A stretch of DNA of 64,000 nt from Rhodococcus sp. NBC_00297 (GTDB taxonomy: Bacteria; Actinomycetota; Actinomycetes; Mycobacteriales; Mycobacteriaceae): NCBI RefSeq assembly GCF_036173065.1, contig NZ_CP108041.1, forward strand, positions 2,046,001-2,110,000, given 5' to 3'. The translations under genes were made by a program, and so were the position numbers. The notes beneath the pieces were generated by a model. That model searched no databases and was not told where the DNA came from. It worked only from the letters and a program-made list of their open reading frames with translations. Below are positions 8,484 to 16,930 of this stretch, piece after piece. Position 1 is the first letter of the stretch; each line of letters starts with the position of its first letter.

Positions 8484-8822
8484 GGCAGGTCCCCGTTTCG
8501 CTTCGACGAGCCATTACCGCAATGGCTGCGAGCGAACTGTAGATCTATTCTCGAAACCACACATACCGAACGTTCTTCAATTTCCGCGAACCATTGATAG
8601 GTACTCGAGGTAACACAGACCGATCGGGCGATACGACGAGGCCGTTCGATGAACCGGGCCGGGACGTGAGCCTGTCGGCGTTGCCACCGCCGCTTCGGTG
8701 CCCGAAGCAGCGAGCCGGCAGAGAATTCTGACCACACGTTTCAAACGTGATCTACATCGCACACGGCAACGCCCGCCGCACCCGCTGAGGGTGCGACGGG
8801 CGGCGTCGGAAATCGGAGCGGA
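8484..8822. other. Intergenic region: catalase terminator and probable promoter of the SipW cassette
   Basis: This 339-base stretch holds no gene that I can support. Its right end carries the catalase terminator (8770-8802). Bases 8515-8640 are noticeably richer in A/T than the flanks, as expected for the promoter of the leftward SipW cassette, but no clear -35/-10 pair could be fixed. A perfect 8-base palindrome GAACGTTC lies at 8568-8575. Confidence 0.4.
8770..8802 (-). terminator. Rho-independent-type terminator of the catalase gene
   Basis: An inverted repeat pairs 8770-8783 with 8789-8802 through a GCTGA loop, with a single mismatch (8776/8796). It starts about 20 bases past the catalase stop. 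There is no long T tract, which is common for actinobacterial terminators. Confidence 0.7.
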
Positions 8823-10346
8823 TCAGACCTTCGCGGCCTCGTCGGCCGGGTCGTCCACCGCGCCGGCGCCGGTCGTGGGGGCGGTCTCGCCCTGTCCGGA
8901 GCGCACACCCTCCTCGACCTTCTTGCCGATCTCGGGGTCGACGTTGCTCCAGTACTGGAACACCCGCTGCAGCACAGGCTCGGTGACACCGTTGAGCGCG
9001 TGGCCGACGATGTTGCCCACGAGACGCTCGCGGGCGTCGTCGTCCATGATCTCGCGCACGAGAATGCCGGCCTGGACGAAGTCGCCGTCCTCGGGATGCT
9101 GCACGTACCCGGTGCGCACGAATCGGGGCTCGAAGTCCCAGGCACCGTCGTCGCCGTACGCGTTCGTGTCGGCGGCGGGACCACCGTACGAGTTCGGGGC
9201 GTACACGGGCGTCTCCGCGGAGTTGTAGTGGATGTTCATCGCACCCTCCTTGGAGTAGGAGTTGATCTCCGCCTTCGCCCGATTGACCGGCAGCTGCGCG
9301 TAATTGGTGCCGATGCGGTACCGGTGCGCGTCCGCGTAGCTGAAGATGCGTCCGAGCAACATCTTGTCCGGGCTCGCACCGATGCCCGGAACGAGGTTGG
9401 ACGGCTCGAACGAGCTCTGCTCGATCTGGGCGTGGAAGTTCTCCGGGTTCTTGTTCAAGGTCATCGTGCCGACCTCGATCAACGGGTAGTCCTTCTGCGA
9501 CCAGACCTTGGTCAGATCGAACGGGTTGTACCTGTACGTCTCGGCATCGTCGTACGGCATGATCTGCACCTTGACGGTCCAGCTCGGGAAGTCGCGGTTG
9601 CGGATCGATCCGAACAGGTCCTGACGATGATGATCGGGCGACGTGCCCGCCAGCTCGTCGGCCTTGTCCTGTGTCAGGTAGTCGATGCCCTGATCCGTCT
9701 TGAAGTGGAACTTGACCCACGACTTGGTGCCGTCGGCAGCGATGAACTGGTACGTGTGCGAACCGAAACCGTCCATGTGGCGGAACGACTTCGGGATTCC
9801 GCGGTCACCCATCAGCCAGGTCACCTGGTGCGCCGACTCGGGCGACAGGGTCCAGAAGTCCCACTGCATGTTGTTGTCTCGGAGACCGGAGTCGGGCATG
9901 CGCTTCTGGCTGCGGATGAAGTCCTGGAACTTCAACGGATCGCGCACGAAGAACACCGGCGTGTTGTTGCCGACCATGTCCCAGTTGCCTTCGGTGGTGT
10001 AGAACTTCAGCGCGAAACCGCGGGGGTCGCGCCACGTGTCGGGGCTGCCCTGCTCGCCCGCGACGGTGGAGAAGCGCGCCAGCATCTCGGTCTTCGCGCC
10101 GGGCTGGAACACCGCCGCCCGCGTGTACTGCGAGATGTCACCGGTGACCTCGAACGTGCCGAAGGCGCCTGCACCCTTGGCGTGCACCACACGCTCCGGG
10201 ACCCGCTCACGGTTGAACTGCGCCATCTTCTCGATGAGGTAGTGATCGTGCAGCAGGATCGGTCCCTGCGCACCCGCAGTGAGGGAGTGCTCGTCGCTGG
10301 GAACCGGGATACCGGCGTTGTTGGTCGTGGGCCTCGGCTGTGTCAT
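8823..10346 (-). CDS. katA: Catalase (monofunctional heme, small-subunit clade)
   Basis: A 507-residue catalase that converts hydrogen peroxide to water and oxygen in the cytoplasm. The distal His55 lies in [11 protein letters not shown], the distal Asn in VGNNTPVFF (about 127-128), and the proximal heme-binding Tyr337 in [12 protein letters not shown]. The length fits small-subunit (clade 3-like) catalases without the C-terminal flavodoxin-like domain. ATG at 10346 follows AGGAGGC. Upstream is a promoter-like pair overlapped by an inverted repeat (10460-10492), so the gene may be under its own repressor. No peroxide-sensing regulator gene is adjacent. The symbol katA is given by family, not by orthology. 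Confidence 0.93.
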   Translation of the reverse strand: MTQPRPTTNNAGIPVPSDEHSLTAGAQGPILLHDHYLIEKMAQFNRERVPERVVHAKGAGAFGTFEVTGDISQYTRAAVFQPGAKTEMLARFSTVAGEQGSPDTWRDPRGFALKFYTTEGNWDMVGNNTPVFFVRDPLKFQDFIRSQKRMPDSGLRDNNMQWDFWTLSPESAHQVTWLMGDRGIPKSFRHMDGFGSHTYQFIAADGTKSWVKFHFKTDQGIDYLTQDKADELAGTSPDHHRQDLFGSIRNRDFPSWTVKVQIMPYDDAETYRYNPFDLTKVWSQKDYPLIEVGTMTLNKNPENFHAQIEQSSFEPSNLVPGIGASPDKMLLGRIFSYADAHRYRIGTNYAQLPVNRAKAEINSYSKEGAMNIHYNSAETPVYAPNSYGGPAADTNAYGDDGAWDFEPRFVRTGYVQHPEDGDFVQAGILVREIMDDDARERLVGNIVGHALNGVTEPVLQRVFQYWSNVDPEIGKKVEEGVRSGQGETAPTTGAGAVDDPADEAAKV

Positions 10347-10459
10347 GAGTCCAGTGCCTCCTGTTCGTGGCAGACGCGAAGCGTCGCGGTGTGACGCAGA
10401 ACGTCCGTCGTACCCGCATACCCGGGCAGCGACTCGCGCACACGCAGAATGTCGATCCG

Positions 10460-10492
10460 TTCCAGTATGACCCCTTTTCTGGAATCAGTCCA
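10460..10492 (-). promoter_or_regulatory. Catalase promoter with overlapping inverted-repeat operator
   Basis: Read toward the catalase gene, TGGACT (complement of 10487-10492) and CATACT (complement of 10464-10469) are 17 bases apart, a sigma-70-type arrangement. An inverted repeat TTCCAG (10460-10465) / CTGGAA (10479-10484) with a 13-base spacer overlaps the -10 hexamer and the spacer, as expected for a repressor site. The regulator is unknown. Confidence 0.45.
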
Positions 10493-10507
10493 GTTACGTT
10501 CGTGGTG

Positions 10508-11593
10508 TCAGGGCGACGGGTACAGGAGGGGCAGTCCCCGCTCCCCCACGCCCAACTCCTGGATCGACCACTCGCGGGGATCGATCGCGTACTGGGAATG
10601 GTTGGTCGCCAACACCGACGTGCCGCGGAAGGCCAACGATGCGGGAGTGACGAGAGGCACCGCCAGCGTCGCCCTCGCTTCGGGGGACGGGAGCGCGCCG
10701 ACGACGCCACGTCCGGGCTCCACGATCTCGACGTCGTTGATGATCGGGTTCGCGACCGCCACGTAGACGCGGCCCGACTCCCCGATGGCGATGCCGTCAC
10801 CCTGTGACGTCGTGGCGATCTCCTCGCGAGTACCCGGACCACCGTTCCCGTCGACGCCGAGGCGGAACAGCTTCCCGCGGAAGATCGACGGGTCCCCTGT
10901 CAGGGAGATCGTGACCACGAAGACGAGGCGGCCCTGCGCGTCGAACTGCATGCCGTTGACGCTGTACAGCGACACGAAATCTGGACTCTGGTACCAGATC
11001 CGAGCCTCACCGCCGCCGGCCGGCACCTTCCAGATGGTGGCCTGGTTCAGATCGCTCACGTACAGATTGCCCGCCGCGTCGAACACCGGGTAGTTGGGCC
11101 ACGCGGGTCGATCGACAGGGCTCGGCTCGCACGGGACGATCCCCCGACCACAGGACGGCAGATCGGGGAACGTCGCGTAGACCGACTGGGCTCCCGATGC
11201 AGGATCGAGTCGTACCGCACGCGCACCCGACCAGTCGAGCGCGTACACCCGGCCCGCACCGTCCAGCGCGATGCCGTTGACCCCGTGCTCGGCGTCCGGG
11301 GAATGCCCCACGAGATCGTAGGTGCCGATCAGTGCACCGGATCCGTCGTGATGCCAGACCGTTCCCGTCGATCGGGGCCGATTCGATCCCGTCCACACGC
11401 TGCCGTCGGACGGATCGACGGCGATGCCCTCCGGCTGTCCGGGCAGCGGAAGCTCGGAGAACGTTCGTGCGCCACCGGGCGCCGGCGACGGTTGTACGGC
11501 GGGATCCGCACTCCCCGTGGCACTCCCGAACACGGTCATGGCGGCCACTGCCACCACGGTGACCATGACTCTGGTCAGAGAGAACGTCGACAC
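10508..11593 (-). CDS. Secreted SMP-30/gluconolactonase-like beta-propeller protein
   Basis: A 361-residue exported protein. A signal peptide runs through GSATGSADP with probable cleavage near residue 28. Repeated blade segments follow, such as PEGIAVDPSDGSVW, VNGIALDGAGRVYALD, FDAAGNLYVSDLNQATIWKV and QGDGIAIGESGRVYVAV, typical of SMP-30/NHL-type six-bladed propellers. It may be a lactonase or a substrate-binding propeller; the metal ligands could not be assigned. The frame is open to 11794, but GTG at 11593 gives a proper signal peptide and has a G-rich Shine-Dalgarno-like run just upstream. It lies upstream of catalase on the same strand and is divergent from a second secreted protein. Confidence 0.7.
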   Translation of the reverse strand: MSTFSLTRVMVTVVAVAAMTVFGSATGSADPAVQPSPAPGGARTFSELPLPGQPEGIAVDPSDGSVWTGSNRPRSTGTVWHHDGSGALIGTYDLVGHSPDAEHGVNGIALDGAGRVYALDWSGARAVRLDPASGAQSVYATFPDLPSCGRGIVPCEPSPVDRPAWPNYPVFDAAGNLYVSDLNQATIWKVPAGGGEARIWYQSPDFVSLYSVNGMQFDAQGRLVFVVTISLTGDPSIFRGKLFRLGVDGNGGPGTREEIATTSQGDGIAIGESGRVYVAVANPIINDVEIVEPGRGVVGALPSPEARATLAVPLVTPASLAFRGTSVLATNHSQYAIDPREWSIQELGVGERGLPLLYPSP

Positions 11594-11793
11594 GTCAGGA
11601 GCCCCCCGGCACGAATTGCGCAGCACTGTGCTGCTCCGGTGGACACTACGGTCAGTCCGACCGTCCCCTCGTGTCCACTCGTCCAGGGCCGAGTAGCGGG
11701 CATTGTGCCAGGTCACACACATGTCGGAGATGGGGGATTCGTGTGGCACTCTTCGGTCGTCGAGATGGCAGCAGTTCTGGGGGGAATACAACA

Positions 11794-12942
11794 ATGCACA
11801 GTCGTTCGAGCAGATCCGGTCTTCTGCGGCGGGCGGGACTCGTCGCCGCTGCGGCCGTCACCGCGGTCGCCTCCTTCACGGGCACCGCCTCGGCCGACCC
11901 GGGACCGGTGGCACCGTCGACCCTTCTCGGATCGATCAGCGACGGCCCCGGCCAGTTCCACGTCTTCCGCACGGTGGACAGCGGCAATCGGCCGACTGCC
12001 GAGGACACCGCGCGGTGCAACGCCCAGTACGGCGTTCCGGCCCAGTACCTCCTCGTCGAACGTCTCGACGCCCGTATGTACACGTTCCAGTCGGACCCCG
12101 CGTCCGGCGTGCTGACCGCCGAGACGGCGCGCAACGTCGGACCTATCTACGTGTGCGACGGGCTGGGGCTCGACGGAACCCAGATCCTCGACCAGTGGGG
12201 CACTCTCGACGCTCCCGGCCTCGGCCGTCTCGACATGCGCGGACCGTGCGGCTTCGAGCTCTACCCCGGATCGCCCGGACGCGGCGCCGTCGATTGCGTT
12301 CTCCGCATCCAGCCCAACGCGTCCGGTGTGAGCGCCGGTGTCGCCACCAGCAACTCGGTGGCCAACCCGTTGCGTCTGCCCGGTGGACGCACCGGATCGG
12401 TGTGGACGCTGTACTCGCTCGGCGAGGGCACCGCGCCCGTCGATTCGGCTCCGCCCGCCGGAATCCCGCAGCCGACGGGCCCGATCGCCTACAACGTGAC
12501 ACGCGAGGTGAACTCCCGATCGGTGGGATCGTCGCCGTCCTGTGCGGGAGGCGAGCGCACCACCGAACTGCACGCGGCGAGTGTGGATCCGGCCACGGGC
12601 GCGGCCTCGACCTCGCCCAGCGAGATCACGGCCGCGACGGCGCGTGTCTGCTACTCCCCGACGGCGCAGCCCGAATTCGGTGCTGCCCTGACCGTCACGT
12701 ACGACAACCTGCCCGGTGGCCCGCTGACGGTCGAGGGACGCGGTCAGTGCCGCCAGAACTCGCTGCCCGGCATCGCCGACGTGCAGCAGAGTTGCGGCCT
12801 CACCCTCCCGCCGAACCCCGCACGCGGACTGGCCGGCGGACAGGTGACCATCAACGGACTGGTGCCGGCCGGTGACCCGGCAGGGTCCGCCAACTCGGCG
12901 ATCTGGACCACCTCGCTGCTGGGACCCATCTCCGGCAAGTGA
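11794..12942 (+). CDS. Secreted protein of unknown function
   Basis: A 382-residue protein with a signal peptide (basic RSSRSGLLRRAG, then an Ala/Val-rich core, cleavage near TASADP at about 32-35). The mature protein contains several well-spaced Cys residues that suggest disulfide bonds, including a CNAQYG segment, PCGFELYPG, AVDCVLRI, SCAGGERTTEL, RVCYSP and QSCGLTLPP. Two domains seem likely, each about 150 residues. I do not recognise the family. ATG at 11794 has GGGGGGAA (11779-11786) 7 bases upstream, while the longer open frame from 11671 lacks a signal peptide. It converges on the GMC oxidoreductase gene across a strong terminator. Confidence 0.65.
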   Translation: MHSRSSRSGLLRRAGLVAAAAVTAVASFTGTASADPGPVAPSTLLGSISDGPGQFHVFRTVDSGNRPTAEDTARCNAQYGVPAQYLLVERLDARMYTFQSDPASGVLTAETARNVGPIYVCDGLGLDGTQILDQWGTLDAPGLGRLDMRGPCGFELYPGSPGRGAVDCVLRIQPNASGVSAGVATSNSVANPLRLPGGRTGSVWTLYSLGEGTAPVDSAPPAGIPQPTGPIAYNVTREVNSRSVGSSPSCAGGERTTELHAASVDPATGAASTSPSEITAATARVCYSPTAQPEFGAALTVTYDNLPGGPLTVEGRGQCRQNSLPGIADVQQSCGLTLPPNPARGLAGGQVTINGLVPAGDPAGSANSAIWTTSLLGPISGK

Positions 12943-12951
12943 CCGAACGGG

Positions 12952-12987
12952 ACAGGCCCCGATCTCCGCGAGGAGGTCGGGGCCTGT
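12952..12987. terminator. Bidirectional terminator
   Basis: A 16-base stem (12952-12967 with 12972-12987, one wobble position) with a GCGA loop sits between two convergent genes, the secreted protein and the GMC oxidoreductase. Confidence 0.8.
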
Positions 12988-13014
12988 GTCGTCTCGGGGT
13001 CGAGCCCGCGCGAG

Positions 13015-14721
13015 TCAGCGGTTCCGACCCACCACGGTGAGCGGGAGTCGCAGTGCGCCGGGTGCTTCGGCGGGAACCACGGGAGCGACGGGGCGGACCG
13101 GGGCGAGGGGTTCGTACCCTGTGCCGACCGGCGGACGCTGATCGTTTTCTCCCTTGTTCGGCCACAGGGCCATCGCCCGCTCAGCCTGGGCGGTGATGGT
13201 GAGCGACGGATTGACGCCGAGGTTCGCGCTCACGGCCGATCCGTCGACGACGTGCAGACCCTCGTGCCCGAACACCCGGTGGTACGCGTCGATGACGCCC
13301 CGTTCCGGCGTCGCACCGATGACACAACCACCGAGGAAGTGCGCGGTCATGGGAATGTCGAACACGTCCGCGAACGAGCCACCCGGGTCGCCGCCGATCT
13401 TGTCCGCGGCCTTCCTGATCGCGATGTGACCCTCCGGAATCCACTTCGGCGGCGGGCTGCCACCTCCCGGGCGAGAGGTCAGACGCCGACCGAATCGACC
13501 TTTCCTGGAACCGAGTTCCAGCGAGTTGTCGTCGGTCTGCATGACGAGCGCTATGACGGTGCGTTCCGACCAGTTCTTCACCGACAGGCTGCGCACGGTG
13601 GCGGCCGGGTGGCGCAGCGCGACGCCCAGCGTCTTCAGCGGTCGCGGCAGCCTGCCGCCGCCGTCACTGAGAACGGTCTGTAACAGTCCGATGGCGTTGC
13701 TGCCCTTGCCGTATCGCACCGGCTCGATGTGCGTGTGATCGTTGGGGTGGAACGACGAGGTGATCGCCACGCCCTCCGTGTAGTCGATCTGCCGGTCACG
13801 CGCCGTCGCGGCCAGCACCGCTTCGGAGTTGGTACGCACCACGGACCCGAGCTTGTCCGACAGGTGGGGCAGATCTCCGGTCTCCTTCATCGCCAGCATC
13901 AACTTCTGGGTCCCGTAGGTGCCGGCGGCGAAGACGACGTGGTCGGCCGTCATCACGGTCTCCTTGCGCCGCAGCTTCGCACCGGTGCGACGCGTCCGCA
14001 CCTCGTATCCACCGCCCTCGCGGGGACGCACCGAGGTGACCGTGGTCAGCGGATGCACCATGGCACCGGCTTTCTCGGCGAGGTAGAGGTAGTTCTTCAC
14101 CAGGGTGTTCTTGGCGCCGACACGGCAGCCCGTCATGCACGCACCGCACTCGGTGCAGCCTGTCCGGGTGGGTCCGACGCCACCGAAGAACGGGTCCGGG
14201 ACGTCGCGACCCTTCTGCCCCGGCTGACCGAAGAACACGCCGACCGGTGTGGTGCTGAACGTGTCACCGACGCCCATCTCCTCGGCGATGTCGCGCATGA
14301 CCTTGTCCGCGGGGGTGATGGTCGGGTTGTCCTCGACGCCCAGCATCCGACGCGCCTGCTTGTAGTACGGCGTCATCTCCGCTTCCCAGTCGGTGATGTC
14401 ACCCCACTGCGGATCCTCGAAGAAGCGGCTCGGGGGCTGGTACAGAGTGTTCGCGTAGTTCAGCGATCCGCCGCCGACACCGGCTCCGGCCATCACCAGG
14501 ACATTGGGGAGCAGGTGGATCCGCTGCAGTCCGTAGCACCCGATCATGGGCGCCCACAGATACTTCCGCAGTCGCCAGCTCGTCTTGGGCAGCTCGTCGT
14601 CCTCGAAACGACGACCGGATTCCAGGACACCGACTCGGTATCCCTTCTCGGTCAGACGCAGGGCGGAGACGCTGCCGCCGAAACCCGATCCGACGACGAT
14701 GACGTCGTAGGTGTTCTTCAT
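13015..14721 (-). CDS. GMC family oxidoreductase, ChoD-type (annotated cholesterol oxidase-like)
   Basis: A 568-residue flavoprotein. The dinucleotide-binding GSGFGG lies at 11-16 and the FAD-binding GAGVGGGSLNYAN at about 79-91. The C-terminal GMC motif reads GLHVVDGSAVSANLGVNPSLT. A four-cysteine motif C-x2-C-x2-C-x3-C (Cys189, 192, 195, 199) matches the one in mycobacterial ChoD (Rv3409c) and looks like an Fe-S or structural metal site. It should oxidise a secondary alcohol to a ketone. Whether the substrate is a sterol is not shown, since ChoD-type proteins have often failed to prove true cholesterol oxidases. ATG at 14721 overlaps the BVMO stop as ATGA; the open frame reaching 15759 is not a fusion. 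Confidence 0.8.
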   Translation of the reverse strand: MKNTYDVIVVGSGFGGSVSALRLTEKGYRVGVLESGRRFEDDELPKTSWRLRKYLWAPMIGCYGLQRIHLLPNVLVMAGAGVGGGSLNYANTLYQPPSRFFEDPQWGDITDWEAEMTPYYKQARRMLGVEDNPTITPADKVMRDIAEEMGVGDTFSTTPVGVFFGQPGQKGRDVPDPFFGGVGPTRTGCTECGACMTGCRVGAKNTLVKNYLYLAEKAGAMVHPLTTVTSVRPREGGGYEVRTRRTGAKLRRKETVMTADHVVFAAGTYGTQKLMLAMKETGDLPHLSDKLGSVVRTNSEAVLAATARDRQIDYTEGVAITSSFHPNDHTHIEPVRYGKGSNAIGLLQTVLSDGGGRLPRPLKTLGVALRHPAATVRSLSVKNWSERTVIALVMQTDDNSLELGSRKGRFGRRLTSRPGGGSPPPKWIPEGHIAIRKAADKIGGDPGGSFADVFDIPMTAHFLGGCVIGATPERGVIDAYHRVFGHEGLHVVDGSAVSANLGVNPSLTITAQAERAMALWPNKGENDQRPPVGTGYEPLAPVRPVAPVVPAEAPGALRLPLTVVGRNR

Positions 14722-16253
14722 ATTGCTGCCTTCTCCGACGGTGTACTTCCCACAGTTCGGCCGACGTCCGGCCCTCCGCGCGCCCGCATCGTGCGGTAGT
14801 TCTCGATGTCGAACGCGGCGGTCGCCTTGCGGAACTTCCACGTGAAGGTCGGCCACATGGCCGAGTTCCGTCCACTCGCGTCCAGGTACCAACTCGAACA
14901 CCCACCGGTGTTCCACACCGTGCCGGCCAGGTCGGCGTCGAGAGACGCGTTCCACTCGTCGACCGCGGACGGACTCACGTCGACGGCATCGACGCTGCGA
15001 CGCGTCATCTCGCGCAGAGCGGATTCGACGTACGCCGACTGGGACTCGAGCATGTAGACGATCGAGCTGTGTCCCAGGTTGGTGTTCGGCCCGTACATGA
15101 GGAAGAGATTCGGGAAGCCGGCCATCGTCGTACCTCGGTAGGCGCGCGGGCTGCCGCCCCACCGCTCGGCGAGAGTTCGACCGTCGCTGCCGCGCAACAG
15201 ATGTGCGACGGGCGGCTCGGTGGGGGTGAAGCCGGTACCGAAGACGATGGCGTCGACCTCGCGCTCGCGTCCCGCGGCGTCCACCACACCTGTCGGCGTG
15301 ATCGAGGCCAGACCGCTGTCCACCAGTTCGACGTCCGGTCGCTGCAACGTGTCGTACCAGTCGTTGGACAACAGCATGCGCTTGCAGCCGATGGTGTAGC
15401 CCGGCGTGAGGCGCTTCCGGAGTCCGCCGTCGCGCACCTTCAGTCGGAGGAAACCCGTGGCTATCGTGTGCGCGATCGACAGAAGCTTGGGCCGCTTGGC
15501 CATCATCTCGACGTACATCTCGCGGTACGCGTAGATCGCACCGCGCTGCGCCTCGAGTGTCCACGGCGCGCGGCGGTAGAACCATCGCTCGATCGGACCG
15601 CGCGTGCGGTCCATGCGCGGGATCACCCACGCCGGGGTGCGCTGGAAGACGTGCAGTTGCGACGTGACCGGGGCGATCTCGGGAACGAACTGGATGGCCG
15701 ACGCACCGGTGCCCACGACGGCGACACGCTTGCCGCGCAGGTCGTAGTCGTGGTCCCACGTCGCGGAGTGGAAGGTGTGGCCGGCGAATGTGTCGAGGCC
15801 CGGCACAGCGGGCAGCTTCGGCGTCGAGAGCGTTCCCGTGGCCGCGACCAACACTCGGCAGGTCAGATCACCCTTCTCCGTGGTGACGTCCCAGACGCAG
15901 CGTTCCTCGTCCCACTGCGCCCCGAGCAGCGCGCAACCCGTGACGAGACGGTCTCGGATCCCGAAGTCGTCGGCCACCCCGCGCAGGTACCGATGGATCT
16001 CCGGTCCACGAGCGAAGGTGTGGCTCCAGTCGGAGTGCGGGGCGAAGGAGAACGAGTACAGCGACGTCGGAACATCGCACGCGACACCGGGATACGTGTT
16101 GTCGCGCCAGGTCCCACCGACGTCGTCGGCACGCTCGATCACGAGCACGTCGGCGGACGGGTCCTCGCGGAGCACCCGCGCCGTCACACCCATACCGGCG
16201 AATCCCGATCCGACGACGAGAACATCGACGTGCGCGGGCAGTGTGGTCGTCAC
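14718..16253 (-). CDS. Flavin-containing Baeyer-Villiger-type monooxygenase
   Basis: A 511-residue class B flavoprotein monooxygenase. The FAD motif GSGFAG is at 15-20 and the NADPH motif GTGASA at 181-186. The Baeyer-Villiger fingerprint FAGHTFHSATWD is present (Phe156, Gly158, His162, Trp166, Asp167). The reaction would insert oxygen next to a ketone using NADPH and O2, giving an ester or lactone. GTG at 16253 overlaps the TetR stop as GTGA, and its own stop overlaps the GMC oxidoreductase start, so three proteins are translationally coupled. The next enzyme makes ketones from alcohols, which suggests an alcohol-ketone-ester route. The substrate is unknown. Confidence 0.85.
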   Translation of the reverse strand: MTTTLPAHVDVLVVGSGFAGMGVTARVLREDPSADVLVIERADDVGGTWRDNTYPGVACDVPTSLYSFSFAPHSDWSHTFARGPEIHRYLRGVADDFGIRDRLVTGCALLGAQWDEERCVWDVTTEKGDLTCRVLVAATGTLSTPKLPAVPGLDTFAGHTFHSATWDHDYDLRGKRVAVVGTGASAIQFVPEIAPVTSQLHVFQRTPAWVIPRMDRTRGPIERWFYRRAPWTLEAQRGAIYAYREMYVEMMAKRPKLLSIAHTIATGFLRLKVRDGGLRKRLTPGYTIGCKRMLLSNDWYDTLQRPDVELVDSGLASITPTGVVDAAGREREVDAIVFGTGFTPTEPPVAHLLRGSDGRTLAERWGGSPRAYRGTTMAGFPNLFLMYGPNTNLGHSSIVYMLESQSAYVESALREMTRRSVDAVDVSPSAVDEWNASLDADLAGTVWNTGGCSSWYLDASGRNSAMWPTFTWKFRKATAAFDIENYRTMRARGGPDVGRTVGSTPSEKAAI

Positions 16254-16861
16254 AGCTCCGTCACCGCCCGCTCCCACTCCGGCAACAATCGTGCACGCAT
16301 CGCGTGTTCCTCCTCGGGGGTTCGGAAGATGGCCGACACGGCCATCCCTCGTGCGAGTTCGATACTCAGGTCGAAGGCAGCGGGAGACATGCTGTCCCCG
16401 TAGAGCTCTCGGCCGCCTTCCTGCAACACCTCGGTCACTCGACGCTCGAGTGGTTCCACCGCGGCGTGCAGTGCCGCATCCGTGCGGGCGGCGACCCACA
16501 GTTCGAGCGCCGCGTGGAACAACGGGCCGGAGAAGGCGTCGAGCAGGAGCGCCGGGCCGACGGGCCCACCGCGGTGGACCCCGACCAGCTCGTCGAGGCG
16601 TCGCTCGACGAGCCGCTCGACGGCCGCCACGACGAGCGCTTCCTTCGTCGGGAAGTGGTGGAGCTGAGCACCGCGGGACACACCGGCCCGACGTGCGATC
16701 TCCTGAGTGCTGGCGCGGGAGTATCCGACGTCCACCAACGTGTCGATGGCGGCGTCGAGAAGCTTGGCCCGCGTGCCGGCGGTGCGCTCGGCCTGCGTCC
16801 GGCGGGCGGGCTGGGCAGCCGGCTCGGTCACGGCGGTGGTCTCGGTCACATCTGCGACCAT
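16250..16861 (-). CDS. TetR/AcrR family transcriptional regulator
   Basis: A 203-residue repressor. The N-terminal DNA-binding domain has the TetR helix-turn-helix STQEIARRAGVSRGAQLHHF at about residues 51-70, followed by a variable ligand-binding region. It is the first gene of the TetR-BVMO-GMC operon and overlaps the BVMO start by 4 bases. A near-perfect 28-base palindrome lies 9 bases upstream of its ATG (16871-16898), so it most likely represses its own operon and releases on binding a hydrophobic substrate or product. The effector is unknown. Confidence 0.88.
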   Translation of the reverse strand: MVADVTETTAVTEPAAQPARRTQAERTAGTRAKLLDAAIDTLVDVGYSRASTQEIARRAGVSRGAQLHHFPTKEALVVAAVERLVERRLDELVGVHRGGPVGPALLLDAFSGPLFHAALELWVAARTDAALHAAVEPLERRVTEVLQEGGRELYGDSMSPAAFDLSIELARGMAVSAIFRTPEEEHAMRARLLPEWERAVTEL

Positions 16862-16870
16862 ATCGGCTTT

Positions 16871-16898
16871 CTTACAAACAGTCCAGACTGAATGTAAG
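16871..16898. promoter_or_regulatory. Probable TetR operator
   Basis: The half-sites CTTACAAACAGTCC and AGACTGAATGTAAG form a 28-base dyad in which 12 of 14 positions are symmetric. It lies 9 bases before the TetR start codon and would block the operon promoter or early transcript when bound. Confidence 0.7.
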
Positions 16899-16930
16899 TG
16901 AGTTAGCCGGAGTTCCGGGCGGGCCGACCG

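Noticed and set aside
13015..15759. A 914-codon frame read as a fusion upstream of the GMC oxidoreductase
   Set aside because: The upstream part is the out-of-frame shadow of the BVMO gene; the true ATG at 14721 overlaps the BVMO stop and begins the flavin motif.
16899..16930. A terminator between the glycosyltransferase and tetR
   Set aside because: The gap is short, and the only clear dyad near it is the operator-like palindrome next to tetR.
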